A model generated the notes under the pieces. The model worked only from the letters and a program-made list of their open reading frames with translations. It was not told the DNA's origin and ran no database searches. The position numbers were made by a program, and so were the translations under genes. From a bacterium (GTDB lineage Bacteria; Chloroflexota; Anaerolineae; Caldilineales; Caldilineaceae), in NCBI GenBank assembly GCA_016124945.1, contig WGMT01000028.1, positions 1-64,000 of the forward strand: a stretch of 64,000 nt of DNA, given 5' to 3'. Positions 34,612-43,558 of the stretch are shown piece after piece (position 1 is the first letter of the stretch; each line of letters begins with the position of its first letter).

Positions 34612-34742
34612 GGACTGGGGACTGGGGACTGGGATCGTGAAGCCGAGATGAGAGGACAATGGGCCACAAGCGCATTCTCCATGATTCATGGTAACAAGAA
34701 CCAATTCCCCAGTCCCTAATCCCTAATCACCAGTCCCCAATC
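34612..34742. repeat. Tandem GGGGACT phrases with inverted copies
   Basis: GATTGGGGACTGGGGACTGG and similar copies at 34606-34634 are answered by AGTCCCTAATCCCTAATCAC and CCAGTCCCCAAT at 34706-34742. A related CAGTCACTAATCACCAGTCC occurs near 27452-27471. The tract separates the GH4 and SNF2 genes and can form a long imperfect stem. Confidence 0.6.
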
Positions 34743-34812
34743 CTCACAACTTCACCCACATTTCTCCACTCAAAATTTGGACCGCGCCACGTTCGGCATT
34801 ACAATAGAGTGT

Positions 34813-37800
34813 ATGCCTTTAACCATTCATGCCGCGTGGCTTCCTGCTGATTCTAGAGTTCCTGACGGGCAGCTTTTCCTTTGGGCCGAGCTTGAGCAGA
34901 GCGATCCTTCCGCCATTTCTGCCGACGGTGAACGCGATCTTCAGGACAATGGACACACCAACGGTGGGGACAGCAATCCCCGCCGCGGTGACAACACGAC
35001 GCGCGCCGTCAAGGTGCCTTCGCACCCGGCGCAGATGCCGGTTGGGCAACTGCGCCAACTGATCCGCGAACTGGCGCTGGGCGAAGACATGGAAGGGCAG
35101 CTCACCAACGCAAACGCATGGCTGCCCAGCCAGTTAGGACAGCCTGTGGCACGCCGTGGCTCGTTCCAGCGTGGGGTAACGGCGTTGGCCGGCGCAGAAG
35201 CCACGCCGGTACGCCTGGCGCCCTGGCAGATCACAGGGCTGGGCTTTTCCCCCGTTTCGGCATTAACCTTTCTCACCCGCCTGGGCAACAAGCAACTGAT
35301 CGAAGCCTCCGCGCCCACGTCTCTGCTACGCCATGCCCGATTGGGCAACGATCTGCTCTTTTGGAGCCACGCCGCCAAGTACGTCCTCGAAACGTTGGCC
35401 GGCCAGCATTTCATCCCTGGGCTCGTCTCAGACAGCAGCGGGCGCTTCTCGGCCATCTGGCAGCCTTCGCTGCTTGATCCTGAGCTGCGCCGCCGCCTGG
35501 AGATGTTGGTGGAGGCCATGCCGCCCATCTGCCGTGCCTACAACCTACCCAGCCTGGAAGCGGCCCCACAGCCCGGCCTGCTCGTGGAACAGTTCATCGC
35601 GGCACTGGTGGATCAGGCCATCCGCCAATGGATCACTGCACCTGCGCCACAACCGGGTACATCGTCGTCGAAGCAGTGGGTCTACCACCTGCTTAGCGAA
35701 ACGCCCCGCTTGCAACTACCGCCACAGCCTGCCCATCAGCTCTACCAGAACTGGATTTCGTGGATCGAACAGCTCCACGCCACCAGCGCCGACGTCAATT
35801 TCCGTGTGGCCTTTGAACTGGAGACGCCCGACGCCGGCGAGCTGGCACAGATTCAAGAGGAACGGCCTCTATCGGCGGGGCAGCCTATCTGGGTGCTGCG
35901 CTACTATTTGCAGGCCCGCGACAACCCCGAGTTGATGGTCCCCGCGGCACAGGTGTGGCAAGAAAAAGGACAATCGTTGCGTGTTAACAGTCGGCGCTTT
36001 GATCAACCACAGGAACGGCTACTGGCCGGGCTAGGTGTGGCCAGCCGTCTGTTTGCGCCGATCAAGGAGAGCCTACGCTCGCCCCGGCCCGAAATGGCCT
36101 TCCTCTCCACCGAAGACGCCTATCAGTTCCTGCGTGAGATCGGCCCGCTGTTGGAGAGCAGTGGCTTCGGCGTGATTTTGCCGCCGTGGTGGCGCGCCCA
36201 AGGACGCACCCGCTTGGGCCTACGCTTACGCCTGCTCAGCGACGATCCTGGCCACAGTGATCCCAGTCGCAGTGATACCAATCGTGACGGGCCTCATCGT
36301 GACGGGCCTGGCCGCAACGGTGGCATGCCACAACGCAGCAGCGCGTTGACGCTCAACAGCCTGATCCGCTTCCACTGGGATCTCACCCTGGGCAACGAGG
36401 GGCTGAACCCCGACGAATTTGAACAACTTGTGGCGCTCCAATCGCCCCTGATCAACATCCGTGGCCGCTGGGTGGAACTCGACCCCGAACAGGTGGACGC
36501 GGCGCGCTCCTTCCTTCACAACAATCGCCCCGAAGGACGGCTCAACCTGCTGCAAGCGGTGCGCATGGCGCAGGCCTATATGCGCGACGAGGGCGAAGCG
36601 CTGGTGACCGGCCCCGAATTGCTGCCCGCCCTGCAACTGGACACCGCCATTAGCGATGTGCTGCCCCTGGATACAGTGGAAGTGGAAGGTTGGCTCGATC
36701 AGGTGCTCATGCGCCTCCGCAGCCAGGAACCGGTAGACGAAATTGAGGAGCCTGAAGGCTTCGTGGGCAAGTTGCGCCCCTACCAGCGTCGCGGTGTGGG
36801 CTGGCTCGACTATTTGCGCCGGGTCGGCCTGGGCGCTTGTCTGGCCGACGACATGGGGCTGGGCAAGACGATTCAGGCCATCGCCCTGCTACTGCATCAC
36901 CGCAACATGGCCGCAGCCGTGGGCGAAACAGTGCCGCCGTCGCTGCTCATCTGCCCCACCAGCGTTGTGGCCAACTGGCGTCATGAGATTGAACGCTTTG
37001 CGCCGCAACTGCGTCCCCTCGTCCACCACGGCAGTGGACGGCTCGACAATGAAGATCTGCTCAATTCGCTCCACGAGTACGATCTGATCATCACAAGCTA
37101 CGGCACCGCCCGCCGCGATATCGATATGCTGGAAACGGTGATATGGAGCGACGTCATCCTGGACGAAGCGCAGAATATAAAGAACCCCAGCGCAAAGCAG
37201 AGCCAGGCGGTGCGCCGCATCAACGCCCGCAACCGCATGGCCCTCACCGGCACCCCTGTGGAAAACCGTCTGCTCGAACTGTGGAGCATTATGGAATTCC
37301 TCAACCCCGGTTACCTGGGCAACCGAGAGCGCTTCCGCCAACAGTACATCATGCCCATCGAGCGCTACAACGACGAAACCGCCGCCGGCGAACTGCGTCG
37401 CCTAGTGCAGCCCTTCCTGCTGCGCCGCCTGAAGACAGACCCCACCATCATCAACGATCTGCCCGAAAAGAACGAGATGGTGGTCTACTGTCCGCTGAGT
37501 AAGGAACAGGGCACGCTCTACAACGATGTGGTGCAACAGACGATGGACCGTGTGGAGCAGAGCGAGGGCATTCAGCGCCGCGGCCTCGTCCTCAGCCTGC
37601 TGCTCAAGCTCAAGCAGGTGTGCAACCATCCCGCCCACTACCTGGGCGAAAAGACGCCGCTCAAAGGACGCAGCGGCAAGCTCAGCCGCCTCACCGAGAT
37701 GCTCGACGAGGCGCTCAGTATCGGGGACCGTGCCCTCGTGTTCACCCAATTTGTGGAAATGGGCCATCTGCTTCAGACGCACCTACACGAGACCTTTGGC

Positions 37801-38226
37801 GTGGATGTCCTCTTTTTACATGGCGGCACCCCGGCCACCAAACGCGATCAGATGGTGCGCACCTTCCAGGAAGAGGAGAACGGGCCGCCCATCTTTGTCC
37901 TCAGCCTGCGCGCCGGCGGTGTGGGGCTCAACCTTACCCGCGCCAATCAGGTCTTCCACTTCGACCGCTGGTGGAACCCCGCCGTGGAGAACCAGGCCAC
38001 GGATCGCGCTTTCCGTATCGGCCAGAAGCGCAGTGTACAGGTCTACAAATTTGTGGTGGCCGGCACGCTAGAGGAACGCATCCACGAGTTGATCGAAACC
38101 AAGCAGACGCTGGCCGAGTCGATTGTGGGCAGCGGCGAAGATTGGCTGGCCGAAATGGACACCGACGAGCTGCGCCGCATTTTGACCCTGCGCAAAGAGG
38201 ACGTGGAAGAGGAGGCCTTCGGATGA
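34813..38226 (+). CDS. SNF2-family DEAD/H helicase with DUF3670-like N-terminal region
   Basis: 1137 residues from ATG 34813; a TTG-started extension to 34777 is less likely. The N-terminal 600 residues include a bacterial SNF2-associated region (about 500-620, LNSLIRFHWDLTLGNEGLNP). The ATPase follows: Walker A DDMGLGKTIQ (about 679), LICPTSVVANW, DEAQNIKNP (Walker B), LTGTPVENR, then the helicase C domain with VLSLRAGGVGLNLTRA and DRWWNPAVENQATDRAFRIGQ. A repeated Asp/Arg/Gly-rich insert (near 475-510) is low-complexity. It would translocate on duplex DNA and remodel bound protein. The downstream SWIM gene overlaps it (ATGA), so they work together. Confidence 0.93.
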   Translation: MPLTIHAAWLPADSRVPDGQLFLWAELEQSDPSAISADGERDLQDNGHTNGGDSNPRRGDNTTRAVKVPSHPAQMPVGQLRQLIRELALGEDMEGQLTNANAWLPSQLGQPVARRGSFQRGVTALAGAEATPVRLAPWQITGLGFSPVSALTFLTRLGNKQLIEASAPTSLLRHARLGNDLLFWSHAAKYVLETLAGQHFIPGLVSDSSGRFSAIWQPSLLDPELRRRLEMLVEAMPPICRAYNLPSLEAAPQPGLLVEQFIAALVDQAIRQWITAPAPQPGTSSSKQWVYHLLSETPRLQLPPQPAHQLYQNWISWIEQLHATSADVNFRVAFELETPDAGELAQIQEERPLSAGQPIWVLRYYLQARDNPELMVPAAQVWQEKGQSLRVNSRRFDQPQERLLAGLGVASRLFAPIKESLRSPRPEMAFLSTEDAYQFLREIGPLLESSGFGVILPPWWRAQGRTRLGLRLRLLSDDPGHSDPSRSDTNRDGPHRDGPGRNGGMPQRSSALTLNSLIRFHWDLTLGNEGLNPDEFEQLVALQSPLINIRGRWVELDPEQVDAARSFLHNNRPEGRLNLLQAVRMAQAYMRDEGEALVTGPELLPALQLDTAISDVLPLDTVEVEGWLDQVLMRLRSQEPVDEIEEPEGFVGKLRPYQRRGVGWLDYLRRVGLGACLADDMGLGKTIQAIALLLHHRNMAAAVGETVPPSLLICPTSVVANWRHEIERFAPQLRPLVHHGSGRLDNEDLLNSLHEYDLIITSYGTARRDIDMLETVIWSDVILDEAQNIKNPSAKQSQAVRRINARNRMALTGTPVENRLLELWSIMEFLNPGYLGNRERFRQQYIMPIERYNDETAAGELRRLVQPFLLRRLKTDPTIINDLPEKNEMVVYCPLSKEQGTLYNDVVQQTMDRVEQSEGIQRRGLVLSLLLKLKQVCNHPAHYLGEKTPLKGRSGKLSRLTEMLDEALSIGDRALVFTQFVEMGHLLQTHLHETFGVDVLFLHGGTPATKRDQMVRTFQEEENGPPIFVLSLRAGGVGLNLTRANQVFHFDRWWNPAVENQATDRAFRIGQKRSVQVYKFVVAGTLEERIHELIETKQTLAESIVGSGEDWLAEMDTDELRRILTLRKEDVEEEAFG

Positions 38227-39053
38227 CCCACATGGCCTGGTCGGAACGCTGGCTGGCGCTGCTCAACCAGCTTGGCTACGAACCCCATCTGCGCCGCGGA
38301 CGCTCGTATGCGCGCCGTGGACAGGTGAAGGCGCTGGAAGTGCAGATGGGCCGGATCACCGCGCAAGTGGACGACCGTGATCTGGGCCTGTGCGAAATCG
38401 AGATCCTCACCAACCGGCTCACCGACGCCCAGTGGCAGCAGGTGATGGACGCGCTCAGCCGTCAGGCGATCTACGTGGCGCAACTCCTGGCCGGCGACAT
38501 GCCCACCAACATCGATGAGCTTTTCCAGCAGGCGGGTGTGAACCTGCTCCCCGGCGGCCATTACGACATGGAGATCCGCTGCAACCAATGTCAATCCAGC
38601 GGGCAACCGTGTAAACACACGGCTGCCGTCCTCTACCTGTTGGGGCAGATGCTGGATGACGATCCCTGGCTGCTTTTCCGTCTGCGCGGGCGCGACCGCC
38701 AGCAGGTGCTCCAAGCCCTGCGTCAGCGCCGCAGCGACAACGAAGACATGCTCCCCGCTGCGGCGGGGCAGCAAACCCAACACCCCACCATTGGTTCCCT
38801 GGGCAACGCCGCCGACCAGAGCATGCCCCTCTCCGCCCAACTTGAGAACTTTTGGGGTTCCTCGAAAAAGCTTTCCAACCTGCACCACCACATCGCGCCG
38901 CCGGCCATCAAACTGGCCCTGCTACGCCGCCTGGGCCATCCCCCCTTCCCCACCGACAGCCTCGACGCCTATGAACAACTCGCGCGCACCTATCAACGGG
39001 TGACGGAAGATGCGCTGGGGTTGGCCTACGCGCCGATCCCAGACGAAGAGTAG
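38223..39053 (+). CDS. SWIM zinc finger protein coupled to the SNF2 helicase
   Basis: 276 residues; the ATG overlaps the helicase stop as ATGA. The first 30 residues are basic. The SWIM motif is IRCNQCQSSGQPCKHTAAVLYLL (Cys-x2-Cys near 122-125, then Cys-x-His), close to the CxC-xn-CxH pattern that binds zinc. The region LARTYQRVTEDALGLAY at the end is helical. SWIM proteins usually sit beside SNF2 ATPases in bacteria and are thought to be DNA- or protein-binding partners. Function of the pair is unproved; DNA repair or phage defence are possibilities. Confidence 0.88.
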   Translation: MTHMAWSERWLALLNQLGYEPHLRRGRSYARRGQVKALEVQMGRITAQVDDRDLGLCEIEILTNRLTDAQWQQVMDALSRQAIYVAQLLAGDMPTNIDELFQQAGVNLLPGGHYDMEIRCNQCQSSGQPCKHTAAVLYLLGQMLDDDPWLLFRLRGRDRQQVLQALRQRRSDNEDMLPAAAGQQTQHPTIGSLGNAADQSMPLSAQLENFWGSSKKLSNLHHHIAPPAIKLALLRRLGHPPFPTDSLDAYEQLARTYQRVTEDALGLAYAPIPDEE

Positions 39054-39305
39054 TACATAATGGGTTTGGCGCAGGATAGCGCTGATTGGTGAGTTTGCCG
39101 ATCCATAAAGTGATCGCCACGTTCTTCCGAGACAGATGCCCCGAAAAGCTTCATCCGTGGCTTGCGGCGGCAACCTTGATGCTCACGGCCACAGTCGAGC
39201 GGCCTACGGGCTTCCCCTTCTTGACTACGTGCGCCTACGTTTCCTAGGCCGTATCATCTGCACTGTGTGGGGAATGGCGGCAACAGGCGTGCCGGTCTGG
39301 ATCCA

Positions 39306-40475
39306 CTATGACTCAGTTGCCAGAACCGCGATATTTTCTACAAGCCGGTCGACGTCACTTTCCTCGACGAAGGCCGCTAGCGAGATGCGTACACTCGAGC
39401 CCCACAGCGCTGCCCTTTGGATCATATTCCACCGTTCCCGTAGCGCAGTGGACACGGTGACGCCGTCCTTGTTTTCTAGCGAAAAAGTGGCGATGCCGGT
39501 GGACTCCTCCAGTTTGAGCGGGCTGCGCACACGTGCACCGGGCACACGCTTCAGTCCTTCGTGAAAGTATGCCGTGAGTCGGCGGGCGCGCGCCTCAATC
39601 GCCTCGACACCTAGTTGATCCACATAGGCCACCCCCGCACCCATCGCCGTATCATAGGCATAAGTCCTGCCGCCGTACTCAAAGCGGCGCGCACCAGGAA
39701 TCCAGTCTAAATCCTCGACGCCCATGGTGACGCTGCCGGTCTGGGTGACATTGCTGCCACACCAGGTCACTTCGATGTCGTCCAGCCGGTCGCGGCGGAT
39801 GTAGAGTGCGGCGGAAGGATAGGGTCCCATCACCCACTTGTAGCCCACCATGGCGTAGAAGTCACACCCCAACGCGTGGAGATCCACCGGGAACTGCCCC
39901 ACGGAGTGCGCCCCGTCAAAGAGGACGTAGCTACCGCGCGCCTGCGCCAGTCGTGTCATTTCGGCCACAGGCAAGCGCGTACCGCTGTCTGTGGTCACAT
40001 GGCTCACGGCCACCAGCCGCGTTCGATCCGTGAGCAACGCTTGAAAGTGGGTAAGCATTTCGTCGGCGTCGTTGGAGACGGGTAGACGACTGACCTTCAG
40101 CCCGTGCCGACGTACCACATTCATGAGCGGGATCAGCATGGCCGGGTGCTCTTGATCGGTGACAATGACTTCATCGCCTTCCTGCCACGCCAACCCTTCC
40201 ACAACGATGTTGACTGCTGTGGAAAACTGGGTGGTGAACGCCACCTCGTCGGGATCAGCACCGATGAAGGCGGCCAACCGCGCACGCGCCGCCTCAATGC
40301 CGATGAAAGAATCATCGCGCGCCAGCATACGCGCCGGCCCGTACTCGATGATCGACGTGGGGATGCGTAGCAATTCCGCCCCCACGCTCTTGGAAAGCGG
40401 TGCAATGCCGCCGCAGTTGAAGTACGTGCAGTGCGCCAGCATAGGAAAGTCATCGCGGATCGTACCGATGGTCAC
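39306..40475 (-). CDS. Class V PLP-dependent enzyme (epimerase/desulfurase-like)
   Basis: 389 residues from GTG 40475, which follows GAGGAGA; the frame to 40562 lacks homology. The class V (fold type I) pattern is clear: TDQEHPAML (His110 stacks on the cofactor), VSHVTTDSGTRLPV, VLFDGAHSVGQFPVDL (Asp187, His190), and the Schiff-base Lys213 in MVGYKWVMGP. Relatives include isopenicillin N epimerase-like proteins, EgtE-type C-S lyases and cysteine desulfurases; the reaction cannot be chosen here. It lies leftward, downstream of the GGT gene, with 291 bases of repeat between. Confidence 0.85.
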   Translation of the reverse strand: MTIGTIRDDFPMLAHCTYFNCGGIAPLSKSVGAELLRIPTSIIEYGPARMLARDDSFIGIEAARARLAAFIGADPDEVAFTTQFSTAVNIVVEGLAWQEGDEVIVTDQEHPAMLIPLMNVVRRHGLKVSRLPVSNDADEMLTHFQALLTDRTRLVAVSHVTTDSGTRLPVAEMTRLAQARGSYVLFDGAHSVGQFPVDLHALGCDFYAMVGYKWVMGPYPSAALYIRRDRLDDIEVTWCGSNVTQTGSVTMGVEDLDWIPGARRFEYGGRTYAYDTAMGAGVAYVDQLGVEAIEARARRLTAYFHEGLKRVPGARVRSPLKLEESTGIATFSLENKDGVTVSTALRERWNMIQRAALWGSSVRISLAAFVEESDVDRLVENIAVLATES

Positions 40476-40547
40476 AGGGTTGTCTCCTCTGAATGAATTG
40501 CGCTGTGGGTCGAGAGATTGGGAGATTAGGCGAATCCAGAGAAAAAT

Positions 40548-40713
40548 GATCCATGAAGGCACACGAAAGGAGAAGAGAATGACGCGGATTGCGCGGATTT
40601 TCAGGATTTTCAGAGCAAGTCAGAAGATCTTTCTCTCTACCTTCCTGTATATCCTGAATTCCGTGTCCTTCTCTCTTTTCTCCTTCGTGCATCTTCGTGT
40701 GCCTTCGTGGATC
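40548..40713. repeat. Nested inverted repeat of CACGAAGGCACACGAA type
   Basis: Arms 40548-40567 and 40694-40713 pair over 20 bases with one mismatch. Outer pieces (GGAGATTAGG near 40521-40530, and CCTTAATCCCCCAATCTCC at 40733-40751) also pair. No gene lies inside. Related copies are at 26497-26525 and 54774-54804. Confidence 0.6.
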
Positions 40714-40766
40714 ACTAAAATTCTGGAATCCCCTTAATCCCCCAATCTCCAGAATTTAATGTCTTT

Positions 40767-42392
40767 CTACCAGCCGATCGCGTATCCATCGCGGCGAGGA
40801 TCGGCCCCACCCGAGAACGTGCCTGTGTCGGGATCAATCATGATGCCCTGCGCGCCGCCCACGGCCATCGAAAAGTCGGGCAGCCGCTCGACGAGATGAC
40901 CGCGTTCGGCCAGCCCGGCGAGGACGGCATCGGGGATGCGGCGCTCGGCGATCACCTGATTGCCTGTCATCGGGCGCACGCGCGGCGCTTCGATGGCGGC
41001 TTGAATGCTCATGCCGAAATCCATCAAATTGGACATGAACTGCGGCGTGGTCTCCATGATGCCGTGGCTGCCCGGCGTGCCCATACAGGCGAAGACCCGG
41101 TCATTCTTCCAAATCATGCCCGGCGAGAGGCACATTTCCACTTTCTTGTGGGGGGCCACCACGTTGGGGCTGTCGGCGTCGAGATCGAACCAGTAAAGGA
41201 AATCGTTGAGCAGGATGCCGGTTTCGGGGATGACGACACCGCTGCCGAAGCCGCCCAGGCTCTGGGTGGCGGAGACGGCGTTGCCTTCGGCGTCTACCAC
41301 GTTGAAGTGGGTAGTGCTTTCGCGCATGCCCAGGCCGCCTGGTTTGACGTTGCCCATCTCCATGGTGGTGGCATAGCGCGCCCCGCCCAGGCGCGCCACT
41401 CGGTGCGGATCGACCAGCTTGCGCCGCTCCGCGCAATATTCGTCGGAAAGGAGGACGTCCATGGGCGCGCCGGGCCGCACGTTGTAGTGGACACGGTCGG
41501 CGATGGCCAACTTTTCCAGTTCGAGCAGCGTGTGTAGGTGTTCCACCGAATTGTGCCCCATCGCGGCCAGGTCATAGCCTTCGAGTAGTTTCAGCGTTTG
41601 CAGCCACTGCATCGCACTGGACGGCGGCGGCGGACCGTACACGCTGAAGTCGCGGTAGCGGATGCTGATGGGGTCCACCCATTCCACCGTCAGATCAGCC
41701 AGATCCTGTTTGGTCAACAGCCCGCCGTTGGCCTGGCAGAAGTTGACGATCTTGTCGGCGATTTCGCCTTTGTAATAGGCGTCGGTGCCACCCTCCACCA
41801 GCGCGTGGAAGGTGCGCGCCAGATCTGGTTGCTTGCGCAGTTGACCGGGGCGCATGGGGTAGCCGTCGGGGAAGAAGAATTCCATCGACGACGGGTATGG
41901 GCTGAGCCACGATTCGTAGGTGTTGACGATGTTGGCAGCGTGGATGGTGACCGGGTGTCCCTCTTCGCAGATCTCGATCACATGCTTGAAGACGCTGGCA
42001 CGATCCATGGTGCCGAAGCGTTCCAGCGCGGCGCACCAGCCGGCGGGCGAGCCAGGCACCATAAACGATTTCGGTCCGCGTTGAAGCTGTTCTGCGCCAT
42101 CAAAGACGCTGCGCTCGGCGGCGTAGGGGCTCCATCCCTGGTAATCGAGACAGATGTGGGTGTTGGTTTTGGCGTGGTAGATCTGCATCCAGCCCACGCC
42201 GCCGATGCCCGAAAGGCCCATCTCGGTTGCGCCCAGGCACGCAGCCACGGTGACGGCGGCGTCAATGGCGTTGCCGCCTTCCATCAATGTGCGCAGACCG
42301 GCCACCGAGGCCAGTGGGTGCGCCGAAGAGACCATGCCCTGCCGCCCGGTCACCAATGGCCGGTATTGAACCCCGTTGTATGGAAAGCTCAT
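40767..42392 (-). CDS. Gamma-glutamyltransferase family protein without a signal peptide
   Basis: 541 residues, start after AAGGAAG. The Ntn-hydrolase precursor is cut before the nucleophile Thr360 in RESTTHFNVVDAEGNAVS. Other family text: NAIDAAVTVAACLGATEMGLSGIGG, GPPPPSSAMQ, GTPGSHGIMETTPQ and FSGGADPRRDG at the end. Classic GGTs are periplasmic and begin with a signal; this one starts at the mature domain, as in Bacillus YwrD-type proteins, so it should be cytoplasmic. It may hydrolyse a gamma-glutamyl substrate imported by the ABC genes upstream. Cephalosporin acylase-type activity is another option. Confidence 0.88.
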   Translation of the reverse strand: MSFPYNGVQYRPLVTGRQGMVSSAHPLASVAGLRTLMEGGNAIDAAVTVAACLGATEMGLSGIGGVGWMQIYHAKTNTHICLDYQGWSPYAAERSVFDGAEQLQRGPKSFMVPGSPAGWCAALERFGTMDRASVFKHVIEICEEGHPVTIHAANIVNTYESWLSPYPSSMEFFFPDGYPMRPGQLRKQPDLARTFHALVEGGTDAYYKGEIADKIVNFCQANGGLLTKQDLADLTVEWVDPISIRYRDFSVYGPPPPSSAMQWLQTLKLLEGYDLAAMGHNSVEHLHTLLELEKLAIADRVHYNVRPGAPMDVLLSDEYCAERRKLVDPHRVARLGGARYATTMEMGNVKPGGLGMRESTTHFNVVDAEGNAVSATQSLGGFGSGVVIPETGILLNDFLYWFDLDADSPNVVAPHKKVEMCLSPGMIWKNDRVFACMGTPGSHGIMETTPQFMSNLMDFGMSIQAAIEAPRVRPMTGNQVIAERRIPDAVLAGLAERGHLVERLPDFSMAVGGAQGIMIDPDTGTFSGGADPRRDGYAIGW

Positions 42393-42496
42393 CTGTCTAC
42401 TTCCTTGTGTGTTGTGGTCGGTTTGCTGTGATCAATGGATGGCGATGAACATGCTAGTACACGATGGTCGAAATCAATCGCTATATTCTGGGCATC

Positions 42497-42564
42497 TGCG
42501 GAGGGAGCACGCCCACGTGCGGCTCTTACCGTGTAGAGCCGCACGTGGGCGTGCTCCTTCCGCA
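42497..42564. repeat. Long palindrome, family A, second full copy
   Basis: Arms 42497-42526 and 42535-42564 (30 bp, one mismatch) enclose the loop TACCGTGT, identical to that at 15967-15974. It lies between the permease stop and the GGT start, so it may end or process the ABC transcript. Sequence after the right arm (CTTTCGTGGCTTACTTCAGC) also resembles that after the 15.9-kb copy. Confidence 0.8.
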
Positions 42565-42622
42565 TTCTTTCGTGGCTTACTTCAGCCGTCACTAGTGGGG
42601 AGGAAAAGCAACGTTGGCAGCA

Positions 42623-43534
42623 TCAGCCCTTGATGCCACCCACGGTAATGCCCTGCACAAAGTAACGCTGAAACGCAAAGAAGACGAAGATCTGCGCCAG
42701 CGCCATGTAGGTGCCCGCAGCCATCAGAGCGCCGTAATTCACCCGCAATTCACGGTTCGCCAGCAGCGCAAAGCCAACCGTGAGCGTCATCATTTCAGAG
42801 GAATTGATCACGATCAATGGCCAAAGGAAGGCGTTCCACTGGCCCATAAACACAAAGATGCCCAACACCGCCAATCCCGGCTTCGAGAGGGGCAGGATAA
42901 TATCCTTGAAGACGCCGATTTCTGAGCAGCCGTCGATGGTGGCGGCCTCGATCAGTTCCGTGGGCAATGTCTGGATAAACTGGCGCATCAAAAAGACGCC
43001 AAACGGCGCAGACAGACCGGGCGCGATCAGGCCGATGTAACTGTTCACCAGCCCGAACTGGGTCATCAACGTAAAGAGCGGGATGATCAGGGCAAAGCCC
43101 GGGATCATCATCGAACTAACGTAGATCCAGAAAAGTACTTCGCGCCCGGGAAATCGTTTCTTGGCGAAGCTGTAACCGGCCATGGTGGCGAAGAGAAGCT
43201 GAAAGACCGTCACCGAAAGCGCCATTAAGAGGCTGTTAAAGGTCCACCGCGCCACCGGCGAATTGGCGAACGCCTCTCGAAAGTTGTTGAGCGAAACGCT
43301 GGGCGGAATCCATTCCGGCGGCAGGCTCATGACCGAAGTGGGCGGCTTGACGGCGGTGCTGACCATCCAATAGAGTGGGAAAAGGCTGACCACTGCCCAG
43401 CTCACAAGGACGATGTAGGAGATCACCATGAAGACACGTTCGCCTGGGCTGGCCTCTAGCCATCCACGCAGGAAGCGTTTGAGCAGGCTATTCCTGCGCA
43501 TTGGCATTGGCGCTGAGATCGTACGACTTGTCAC
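42623..43534 (-). CDS. Carbohydrate-type ABC permease (MalG-like)
   Basis: 303 residues, six predicted membrane helices, GTG start after AAAGG. The EAA loop contacting the ATPase reads ATIDGCSEIGVFKDIILPLSKPG, and the chain ends with the usual GGIKG. It pairs with the MalF-like permease upstream (24 bases apart). No ATPase gene is in this cluster, so a shared MsmK/UgpC-type ATPase elsewhere must energise it. The substrate may be a sugar, sugar acid or amino-sugar conjugate. Confidence 0.9.
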   Translation of the reverse strand: MTSRTISAPMPMRRNSLLKRFLRGWLEASPGERVFMVISYIVLVSWAVVSLFPLYWMVSTAVKPPTSVMSLPPEWIPPSVSLNNFREAFANSPVARWTFNSLLMALSVTVFQLLFATMAGYSFAKKRFPGREVLFWIYVSSMMIPGFALIIPLFTLMTQFGLVNSYIGLIAPGLSAPFGVFLMRQFIQTLPTELIEAATIDGCSEIGVFKDIILPLSKPGLAVLGIFVFMGQWNAFLWPLIVINSSEMMTLTVGFALLANRELRVNYGALMAAGTYMALAQIFVFFAFQRYFVQGITVGGIKG

Positions 43535-43558
43535 GGGGCTGCCTTTCTAGTGTGCGAC

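Noticed and set aside
39054..39305. Gene in the 250-base gap after the SWIM gene
   Set aside because: The frame there crosses into the antisense strand of the PLP gene, with no start signal or domain.
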